Assembly (NCBI RefSeq): GCF_001005305.1
Contig: NZ_LBMH01000003.1
Span: forward strand, 186,001 to 250,000
DNA length: 64,000 nucleotides
From: Kordia zhangzhouensis
GTDB lineage: Bacteria; Bacteroidota; Bacteroidia; Flavobacteriales; Flavobacteriaceae
Direction of reading: 5' to 3'
Positions within the stretch are counted from its first letter, which is position 1. Each line of letters opens with the position of its first letter. Both the position numbers and the translations under genes were made by a program. Of the stretch, positions 8,416 to 15,564 are shown in pieces. The notes beneath the pieces were generated by a model that was not told the DNA's origin, searched no databases, and worked only from the letters and a program-made list of their open reading frames with translations.

Positions 8416-9183
8416 TTATGACATTCTTTTGACAGCTTCCAATTCTACTTGCAATTCACGAAACATAGTCATAATACTACTCAATTTTAATTCTTTTTCA
8501 TCGTACTCTTGTGTATTGATGCAACAAGTAAATTCCCATATTTCTAATACTTCTTCAATGGGAACATGGTAAGGTTCGTATGCTTTGTTATCACTTTTTA
8601 AAAGTAAAGCTTGCTCTGTAAAGTGTTTGTATACGCGCTTGTATACTAATCCGTCATTTTTAGTTAGAACAATGTAGGTTCGACCATCTTTTACATCAGA
8701 AATGTCATCTACAAATTTGGCAACAATATAGGAACCATCTTTTACGGGTAGCATAGAATCTCCTTTTATAGGAAATGCGCGATGCGTTCCAGTAGGAAGA
8801 AAAGGAAGTTTGATTTTTTGCAATTGCTCTATATATTCAGGATCAGCATATCCCGCTAAATAACCAGCAGAAGCCTGCGTTGGAATAATTTCAATAAGCT
8901 CTTCATCGTTTTCATCAACTGTAATTGGAAACAATAAACGTTGATTACCGATTTGCATAAACGAAGTGTCTTTAGCCTTTGTCAAATCATTTTTGACCAA
9001 TATATCAATAGGTAATTTGAAATAATCTGAAAGATCAATCAAGCGATCGATAGGTGGTTCTGAACGACCTTCTTCATACGAACCAACCATTGAGCGTGAC
9101 CAGCCTAAGACTTCTGCAAAACGCTCTTGTGAAAATCCTTTAAGCGAACGCAAATGCTTGATGTTTGCCTGAATATTTTTCAT
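8416..9183 (-). CDS. XRE-family repressor with S24 (LexA-like) autoprotease domain
   Basis: A 255-residue regulator. The N-terminal HTH (about 5-60) contains SQERFAEVLGWSRSMVGSYEEG. The C-terminal S24 domain starts at a putative cleavage site in TQASAGYL. It carries the catalytic Ser in GDSMLP and the catalytic Lys in LVYKRVY, so the Ser-Lys dyad is intact and self-cleavage is plausible. It lies upstream of and in operon with the exonuclease/GIY-YIG gene (2-bp gap). The pair looks like a small repressor-repair module serving as, or beside, a LexA-type response. A short palindrome over its predicted transcription start may allow autorepression. Confidence 0.88.
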   Translation of the reverse strand: MKNIQANIKHLRSLKGFSQERFAEVLGWSRSMVGSYEEGRSEPPIDRLIDLSDYFKLPIDILVKNDLTKAKDTSFMQIGNQRLLFPITVDENDEELIEIIPTQASAGYLAGYADPEYIEQLQKIKLPFLPTGTHRAFPIKGDSMLPVKDGSYIVAKFVDDISDVKDGRTYIVLTKNDGLVYKRVYKHFTEQALLLKSDNKAYEPYHVPIEEVLEIWEFTCCINTQEYDEKELKLSSIMTMFRELQVELEAVKRMS

Positions 9184-9198
9184 AACGTTTGGGTTTAT

Positions 9199-9220
9199 TA
9201 ACTACGTTACTACAAACATA
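9199..9220 (-). promoter_or_regulatory. Promoter and possible operator of the S24 repressor operon
   Basis: The -7 box TATGTTTG (minus, 9220-9213) matches TAnnTTTG. The 11-bp inverted repeat TAAC-tac-GTTA (9199-9209) covers the predicted start of transcription, where a repressor would block initiation. Confidence 0.4.
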
Positions 9221-9295
9221 AGGAATAATCGCTACAAATAGAAGCTATTTTAAAGCAATGATTTTATTCTTGATAAAAAGTTTGAAGTTTTTACA

Positions 9296-9712
9296 TCACT
9301 CTTCCTGTAACATTTCTAAAAACTCCAATAGATACAAGGTTCGCTCACGGAATTGTTGTTTTTCATGCCTTGCAGTTGCTGCCATTGTCATCGTACCTCC
9401 TTCATATTGTTTGTGATAAAATGCGGCATAGAAAGCTAAATCGGCTTTTTGAAATGCGAGCCATTTTTTTTGTGAATCTTCTAATGAAGCCACCGACAAG
9501 TGTTTTGATTTCGCTTTTAATTGCTGTAAAGTCTCAGTCATGAGTTTCTGCCAAGAAGCGAGTGCAGCCTTCTCACATTTAACACCCCAAAGTGTCGTAG
9601 GCATTGTATTTTCAAGACATTTGCGATTTTCTTTATCGATGGTTTCAACTATATCTTGTCCAAAACCGATTGTAATTGTAAAGAATGCCAGAAGAAAGCA
9701 ACGATTTTTCAT
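9296..9712 (-). CDS. LprI/DUF1311-like secreted protein
   Basis: A 138-residue protein with a signal peptide (MKNRCFLLAFFTITIGFGQ). Its compact helical domain contains the DUF1311/LprI signatures: two early cysteines (RKCLE, GVKCEK), AALASWQKLM, SQKKWLAFQKADLAFY, and the late GGTMTMAATARHE. Members of this family include the mycobacterial lysozyme inhibitor LprI. In most bacteria the role is unproven. It is a separate gene with no clear partner. Confidence 0.75.
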   Translation of the reverse strand: MKNRCFLLAFFTITIGFGQDIVETIDKENRKCLENTMPTTLWGVKCEKAALASWQKLMTETLQQLKAKSKHLSVASLEDSQKKWLAFQKADLAFYAAFYHKQYEGGTMTMAATARHEKQQFRERTLYLLEFLEMLQEE

Positions 9713-9745
9713 AAGTCATGTATTGAATGGATAGAAAGTTACGAA

Positions 9746-11098
9746 TTATCTTTTTTTATTCTTATTTCTTCGATTGTAATTTTTATCACCTCTGGTTTTT
9801 GGTTTTTTATACTTTTTGGCAATTTCTCTTCGATACGAACCTCCTTGATTCGTTTTTTTATTTTTTTCTTTCTTTTCGTGAAATCCTTTGGCAAGTCCTT
9901 CTTCTTTTGATGGGTTGTTGATTTCGGCAATTTTTGTTTGTTCCTCTGGAGCTAATTCACTTGAGATAGTAACAGCATCAGGAAATACGACTTGAGGAAT
10001 TTCATAATTCATTAAAGTTTCAATTGCTTCTTTATATTCTTTTTCTTTTTCAGTGTAGAATAGAATAGCATTTCCTTTGGCTTTTGCACGACCTGCACGA
10101 CCAATGCGATGCATATAGTTTTCGGGATAGTTAGGCGTGTTAAAATTGAAAACATGTGTAATCATATCTAAATCTAAACCACGTGCTATAACATCTGTAG
10201 CTATTAGAATTCGGTTTTCTCCTGTATTAAAATTTTCAATAGAACGAATTCTGTAATTCTGAGTTTTATTAGAGTGAATGACAGCTACCTCTTCTCCAAA
10301 ATCGCGTTGTAAAGATTCAAATAGTCGATCTGCCAACCGTTTATTGGTAATAAAAACAAGAACTTTACTATACGTTTCCTTATCTTTTAATAAATAGGTC
10401 AAAAGATTAACTTTAGTGTAAAAATTGGGAACCGCATAACAAGTTTGGGAAATGTTTTCCAACGGAGTTCCGCTTACTGCTATAGAAATTTTGTGAGGAG
10501 CAATAAAAAAATCGTCAATTAAAGTATTCACGTCATCTGTCATAGTTGCCGAAAACATGATATTTTGACGTTGCTCAGGCAATAACTCAAAGATATTGGT
10601 AATTTGGTAACGAAATCCTAAATCTAACATTACATCCACTTCATCAATGACTAATTTTTTGATTGCTTTGAGTTGTAATGCTCTACTTAAAACTAAATCA
10701 TATAAACGCCCAGGTGTTGCCACTACAATATCTGCACCTTGCTGTAAGCTTTGCGCTTGTGTGTTCATATTAACACCTCCATACACGCCTACAATCCGCA
10801 CGTTGATGTACTTAGCAAACAATTCTATTTGTTCTACCACTTGAATAACTAATTCCCGCGTAGGAACTAATACTAAAATTCGAGGGTTGATTTGTTTGGA
10901 GAATTTTAAATCGCGTAGCAAAGGCAACATATATGCAAATGTTTTTCCTGTTCCTGTTTGTGCAATTCCTACTACATCTTTTCCTGATCGGATTATTGAA
11001 AAAGATTGCTCTTGGATAGGTGTTGGAGTTTCAAACCCCAAATCTTCAATAGCATACTGTAATTGCTTGGATACGTCAAAATCTTGAAAAGTTGCCAT
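9746..11098 (-). CDS. DEAD-box-family ATP-dependent RNA helicase (motif II reads DEVD)
   Basis: A 450-residue helicase with the two RecA-like cores. The Q-motif region is PTPIQEQSF, motif I is AQTGTGKT (46-53), Ia PTREL, Ib TPGRLYD, III FSATMTDD, then IATDVIARGLD and HRIGRAGRAKAKG. Motif II, usually DEAD, reads DEVD at 152-155; Asp152 and Glu153 are kept, so ATP hydrolysis should remain possible. The C-terminal 60 residues are a Lys/Arg-rich tail that should bind RNA. It probably remodels rRNA or mRNA structure, as RhlE/DeaD-type helicases do in AT-rich Bacteroidota. Confidence 0.93.
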   Translation of the reverse strand: MATFQDFDVSKQLQYAIEDLGFETPTPIQEQSFSIIRSGKDVVGIAQTGTGKTFAYMLPLLRDLKFSKQINPRILVLVPTRELVIQVVEQIELFAKYINVRIVGVYGGVNMNTQAQSLQQGADIVVATPGRLYDLVLSRALQLKAIKKLVIDEVDVMLDLGFRYQITNIFELLPEQRQNIMFSATMTDDVNTLIDDFFIAPHKISIAVSGTPLENISQTCYAVPNFYTKVNLLTYLLKDKETYSKVLVFITNKRLADRLFESLQRDFGEEVAVIHSNKTQNYRIRSIENFNTGENRILIATDVIARGLDLDMITHVFNFNTPNYPENYMHRIGRAGRAKAKGNAILFYTEKEKEYKEAIETLMNYEIPQVVFPDAVTISSELAPEEQTKIAEINNPSKEEGLAKGFHEKKEKNKKTNQGGSYRREIAKKYKKPKTRGDKNYNRRNKNKKR

Positions 11099-11114
11099 AA
11101 TATATAATTTGGCA

Positions 11115-11122
11115 CAAAGGTA
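11115..11122 (-). promoter_or_regulatory. -7 box upstream of the RNA helicase
   Basis: TACCTTTG on the minus strand, an exact TAnnTTTG match, ends 17 bp before the helicase ATG. No clear -33 TTTG is visible. Confidence 0.45.
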
Positions 11123-11305
11123 CTATATTTCGTCACTTTGCGGTCTTGATCTAAACGAATTTGCTGCTTGAAGCTCAAAACATTGAATATTTCCTAACCT
11201 CAACTATCATGCTTTTTTATTTTGTTGATAATGCTCTTCGAGAATATCGTGACTTGTGTAGATAATATAACGTCAGTTTTTGAAGAGACTAAAATGTTTT
11301 CCGCT

Positions 11306-12115
11306 TTATAAATCTGTGACTTTCCATTCTCCATTAACCCTTAACGGACGAGCGTTCATTTGCATGAAATGAGTATTCACATTTTGACTACGTGAATACT
11401 GTTTGTTTTTTTCATAGTCTTTAACTATTTCGGTCAGTTCCATCACCGTTTTACGACTGTCCGTATTTACTGTAAAACTAAAATTCCGTTCTTTTAGTAG
11501 ATTTTCGTTGGTATCCATCAATTTATACGTGTGATGATACCCATACTCACCGACTTCAGTTTTTTCAATTTCTAAAATTTCCCCATCTTTCATAAAGCGA
11601 TAAGTAGAAGTTTCGGCATCTCCTCCTAATCGACGTGTCATACCTAAGTCTGCCCAAGTAGTGAGATTAAATTTCCCAAAAAAAGGAAAATCAAAAGTAT
11701 CTGTAGTAATCTCTTCTTCAGGCAAATCATCTCCTTCCTGTTTAATGGCTCCGCCAAAAACCCAACCTTCTTTATTGTCTTTTGTTTTTACTTTAAACCA
11801 ATTTGCTTCATAAGCTACATTTCGCAATACAATGGTTTCTTTTTGATCTGATTTTTCACCAAGAATCTCCAACGTATTATTTGTATACGTGCCAACAATT
11901 TTTCCTTGACTGTTTGGTGTTTCTCGAACGTTTATTTTGTCAACCCATATATAGTATGTGTTTTTAACTAAGTCTTCTATGTCTGTAATCGTTTCAGTAG
12001 TAATTTCTGTATCATTAGTTGAAGAAGCATTTTTTTTAGCTTTTCCTACACAGGCATTTAATAATATAATTACAATAAGAAATAGTAATCTTAAGATGAG
12101 GGATTTTAATTTCAT
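11306..12115 (-). CDS. SH3-domain lipoprotein of unknown function
   Basis: A 269-residue lipoprotein (lipobox LLNAC, lipidated Cys22). After a Thr/Glu-rich linker comes a bacterial SH3 domain at about 53-125 (YYIWVDKINVRETPNSQGKIVG, then WFKVKTKDNKEGWVFGGAI). Such domains usually bind cell-wall peptides or glycans. The C-terminal half (about 140-269) is a beta-rich region I do not recognise. No neighbour hints at the pathway. Confidence 0.75.
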   Translation of the reverse strand: MKLKSLILRLLFLIVIILLNACVGKAKKNASSTNDTEITTETITDIEDLVKNTYYIWVDKINVRETPNSQGKIVGTYTNNTLEILGEKSDQKETIVLRNVAYEANWFKVKTKDNKEGWVFGGAIKQEGDDLPEEEITTDTFDFPFFGKFNLTTWADLGMTRRLGGDAETSTYRFMKDGEILEIEKTEVGEYGYHHTYKLMDTNENLLKERNFSFTVNTDSRKTVMELTEIVKDYEKNKQYSRSQNVNTHFMQMNARPLRVNGEWKVTDL

Positions 12116-12253
12116 GTAAGGGCAGTTATAAAAAAGTCTGCCTAATTTAAGGTAATTATTAATTTTTCACAATACTAAAAATCGCATTTATTTTAGTGAA
12201 TGTTTTGCTTTATTTTCCTTCAATTTTGGAAGATTCATGCTTTTGAAATTATG

Positions 12254-12285
12254 AATACTCGTAGTGATATTCACTAACTAGTATT
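12254..12285. repeat. Imperfect inverted repeat between the trehalase and SH3-lipoprotein genes
   Basis: AATACT (12254-12259) and TAGTGA (12262-12267) pair with TCACTA (12271-12276) and AGTATT (12280-12285) around a 3-nt loop, with small bulges. No T run follows on either strand, so it is not an obvious terminator. It could be an operator for the lipoprotein gene or an mRNA 3'-end hairpin for the trehalase unit. Confidence 0.4.
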
Positions 12286-12369
12286 TTCATTAGCAATAAT
12301 TTGAAGTTTGTAATGTTTTAGGCAAAAAGAGTAACCAAAAAATTAGTCTGTTATTGAAAAATATTGATT

Positions 12370-14217
12370 CTACTTGAATAGTTCTTCTGGATCTTTTAAA
12401 TCGTTTAAAGCTTTTACATAGCGCGCATCGAGAAGAGCTATTCCTAACTTAAATGAAGCATTTGTCCATCCAAAACCTCCTTCAGAAATATACTTAAAAC
12501 CTGTTCCTACATTTCCATATTCTGCAGTTACTTTATGCGTACATGTTTCCACGTTAAATTTTTCCGGAATTAACCCATTGTAATCAACTGTTGTTTTTAA
12601 TAGTAACCACAACCATCTATAAATCAATTGTTGACATAATTCGGTATAACCATATGTTTGCAATCCTTTCCATGTTAGCATTTGATGTGGAGCCCAACCA
12701 TACGGAAAATCCCATTGTCGCTCAGGTTTTTCAGAATGATTCTCCTCTTTTTTTCGAAGCATTGAAGCGACTCCTCCTTTACAAACTAACGGTAACAATT
12801 GTGTTTTTATGAGTTTTTTAGCTTGTTCTTCATTACAAAGTCCAGCCCATAATGGATATAAATTTGTGACAGAAATTGTTTTATGAAATGTCTGTTTTAC
12901 AAAATTATAATCATAATAAGTAGCCTCTGTTTCGCACCAAAGTAGTGCATTGATGGCCTTCTTTCTATTTTGCGCCTTTTGCTCCCAATCTGCGCTTTTC
13001 ATGATTGTATTATTCACCTCAAGAGTATCGTCAAAATAGGTATTGATAAGATATGCAATATCCGTTTCGTACTTGTATAATAGTGAATTCAAATCGACAG
13101 TATTCAAATGTGCCGAACAATTATCTAGACGACTCGTAGTGTCATGTCCGCTTTCTCTCATGCTTCTATCATGAATAAAATACAAATCCAATTCAGGTTC
13201 TAGGATGACTCCTTTTCGATACAATTCAGTAAAATCAGCTATCGATTTTTCATGTTTTTTTGCATATTTTTTTAGAATGAAATCGAAATGGCCTTTTTCG
13301 GTTTCCATAGGAATTCCTGTTCCTTCTCCATAGTAGCGATTCAGTTTATTTTCTGTGAGTCGCAAGTTTGGTCGCATCCAAACATTATGATATTCTTTGA
13401 TAGCCGTTGTTAGTTTTTGATACAGCCAAGATTTAGATAGTTTGTTCTTATATTTTTCATAAAACTCTCTAACAAACGAAGTAAAAAAAGGCGGTTGAGA
13501 TCGCGATAAATAATAGTTTCTATTGGCGTTCAATATTTTACCATAATGTACTATTTGATATTCCAAGTTATCAATCATTCCTTTTGTTACATCAAATTCA
13601 TCATCTATCATCAATCCAATACCAATAAAATAACTATCCCAGCCATACATTTCATTGAATCGCCCTCCTGGAACTACAAATGGAGCACTTTCCCCAGAAA
13701 TTTTATCAAAAGACAGAGTCAATATTCCAGGATTTTCATGAAGTGTTTTTAGATATCTCCCTGTCATTTTTTCAGGAATAATTTCTAAAGAGATGTTTTG
13801 ATGATTTTTTGTGATTTTTTGATAGAAATCAAATGCGATTGGATCAGATTCAGGCACATACACATATAGTTTATCTCCTTGCATCTTTTCGTCTTCCAAT
13901 ACTTTTAGCAAACCTTCAGCATCCATTTTTCTGGTTAAAACATTCCAGTGATGCTCTTTGATAATTCTTGAAAGCCTTGTTATAGGTTCTTCAAAAATGT
14001 AATCAATTTCAATTTCATCTGACTGTGCAATTGCTAGTTCTTGCAAAAGGTTACCTAAATGATAGGTACCAAATACAGAAATAACAGTTCCATCTTTTGC
14101 AATTAGTTGAAATTTTTTCGATCCTGTATCTTCGACAGTAATTGTATAACTACCCGTTGTGTCTTCTGAAGACAGCAAAGCTTGCATGGTTGTTTTTACA
14201 TCAATCTCCAACTTCAT
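12370..14217 (-). CDS. Trehalase-family glycoside hydrolase (GH37), cytoplasmic
   Basis: A 615-residue enzyme expected to split trehalose into two glucose units. Both trehalase signatures are present: PGGRFNEMYGWDSYF (183-197) and QWDFPYGWAPHQ (near 505), plus the catalytic-domain stretch SGHDTTSRLD. There is no signal peptide, so it should act in the cytosol after import. The first 170 residues precede the usual catalytic core. Residues 1-75 (TITVEDTGSKKFQLIAKDG, then VFGTYHLGNLLQEL) resemble the small beta-alpha N-terminal domains of GH20/GH67 enzymes, an inference from pattern only. It overlaps the MFS gene by 4 bp (ATGA) as the last gene of the sugar locus. Another alpha-glucoside substrate cannot be excluded. 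Confidence 0.88.
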   Translation of the reverse strand: MKLEIDVKTTMQALLSSEDTTGSYTITVEDTGSKKFQLIAKDGTVISVFGTYHLGNLLQELAIAQSDEIEIDYIFEEPITRLSRIIKEHHWNVLTRKMDAEGLLKVLEDEKMQGDKLYVYVPESDPIAFDFYQKITKNHQNISLEIIPEKMTGRYLKTLHENPGILTLSFDKISGESAPFVVPGGRFNEMYGWDSYFIGIGLMIDDEFDVTKGMIDNLEYQIVHYGKILNANRNYYLSRSQPPFFTSFVREFYEKYKNKLSKSWLYQKLTTAIKEYHNVWMRPNLRLTENKLNRYYGEGTGIPMETEKGHFDFILKKYAKKHEKSIADFTELYRKGVILEPELDLYFIHDRSMRESGHDTTSRLDNCSAHLNTVDLNSLLYKYETDIAYLINTYFDDTLEVNNTIMKSADWEQKAQNRKKAINALLWCETEATYYDYNFVKQTFHKTISVTNLYPLWAGLCNEEQAKKLIKTQLLPLVCKGGVASMLRKKEENHSEKPERQWDFPYGWAPHQMLTWKGLQTYGYTELCQQLIYRWLWLLLKTTVDYNGLIPEKFNVETCTHKVTAEYGNVGTGFKYISEGGFGWTNASFKLGIALLDARYVKALNDLKDPEELFK

Positions 14218-15452
14218 TTTGTCACCGTATTTTGTCTTTTTTTAGATAATTTATCAATCAACACAACAGCAATAATTACAGCAAGCATTGGAATTAGAAG
14301 AAAGTAAAAAGCATCTGCTCCTCCAATAGATTCAAAAAGTTCACCTACAATACGCGATCCTAAAGTGCCTCCTAATGCTGAAAAAACAATGATTAATCCA
14401 GACATAGGAGAATGTAATTTTTGTGGCAATGAACTTAGCACAGAAGAGTTTAATAATGGATAAATTGGAGCTATGAATAATCCTATTAATGGAAGAATGA
14501 ATCCAATTACTGGCACACCGTTAAGTGTTTGTATAGTATCTATAGAAGAAGGGTTAGAACTTAATTTTGGCAATACCGTAACCAAGATAACACATGATGT
14601 AATAACACAACCAATGACTAAATATACCCATGAAATTTTTTTGGAAAGATATCCCGCAATAAAACGCCCTAAAGCCAAGGATAATGCTAAGATACTTGCC
14701 ATTTGCACACTAAGCACATCTGAAAATTGAAATATTTTTTCGTTGAATCTTGGCAACCATGTCATGATTCCTTGTTCAATCATTACAAAGAAAAATGCTG
14801 CTGCGAGAAACACAAGTACAAGAGGAATCGTTATTAATCCAATTGATACTTTTACGTCTTCTTTTAAAGTAGTAACAGTTGTTGTTTCTACATGAGCTAC
14901 TTTTGAAAACAATAAAACTAGAAATGATATTGCGATAAGTCCTGCCACTACATAATAAACATTAAGCCAAGCATTTGGATCTGTTTCCGAATAAAATGCA
15001 GGAAATAAAAAGTAAGCAGTAGCAATTCCAATCATGAAAAAACCTTCTATAGAACTCATGAAAGCTGCATGTTCTTTTTTTGACTCTGTCAATACTCCAA
15101 TTAATGAATAGACAGAAAGCTTTATTAGCGCAAAACTGATTCCTATTGTGAGAAACAAAAGTTTGGTATACATAAATGTATTTCCAAAAATCATTGCCAA
15201 ACATCCAACAAAAACAATTGCTAAAGCAGTGAGCATTGCTTTTTTGTATCCAAATCTTGGTAAAAATGAAGCGACTATAAAAGATACTATTGCAATTGGC
15301 AAGTCTTTAAATGCTTCTAAAACAGAAGCATTAGATTCACTCACCTGATATACATTAATCGCTTTTGCAATGACAATTCCAACACTATTTAGCAGAATGG
15401 CGAAAACGAAATAATTAATGTACAATGCTATTTTTATACCAAGATTTTTCAT
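14214..15452 (-). CDS. MFS sugar transporter, probably for trehalose or the locus substrate
   Basis: A 412-residue inner-membrane protein with about 12 transmembrane segments, a central cytosolic loop (about 190-205) and the MFS-like loop FLPRFGYKKA after segment 2. It resembles the FucP/glucose-galactose branch more than the drug exporters. It overlaps the trehalase start by 4 bp, so import and intracellular hydrolysis are coupled. The sugar is inferred from the neighbour, not visible in the transporter itself. Confidence 0.85.
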   Translation of the reverse strand: MKNLGIKIALYINYFVFAILLNSVGIVIAKAINVYQVSESNASVLEAFKDLPIAIVSFIVASFLPRFGYKKAMLTALAIVFVGCLAMIFGNTFMYTKLLFLTIGISFALIKLSVYSLIGVLTESKKEHAAFMSSIEGFFMIGIATAYFLFPAFYSETDPNAWLNVYYVVAGLIAISFLVLLFSKVAHVETTTVTTLKEDVKVSIGLITIPLVLVFLAAAFFFVMIEQGIMTWLPRFNEKIFQFSDVLSVQMASILALSLALGRFIAGYLSKKISWVYLVIGCVITSCVILVTVLPKLSSNPSSIDTIQTLNGVPVIGFILPLIGLFIAPIYPLLNSSVLSSLPQKLHSPMSGLIIVFSALGGTLGSRIVGELFESIGGADAFYFLLIPMLAVIIAVVLIDKLSKKRQNTVTK

Positions 15453-15475
15453 GCGTTGTTATTGAGTCAAATGAA

Positions 15476-15508
15476 TTGAATGCTGCCTTTGTCCGAAGCA
15501 GCATTCAA
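15476..15508 (-). other. Hairpin between the TonB receptor and MFS genes
   Basis: An 11-bp perfect stem (TTGAATGCTGC at 15476-15486 with 15498-15508) around an 11-nt loop, 24 bp upstream of the MFS ATG. No T run follows. It may separate mRNA levels of the receptor gene upstream from those of the MFS/trehalase pair by RNA processing or partial termination, or be a binding site. Confidence 0.5.
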
Positions 15509-15564
15509 ATAGATGAATTAAATAAATTAAAAAACTAGCTCTAAATTATTAACACTTACTTTTT

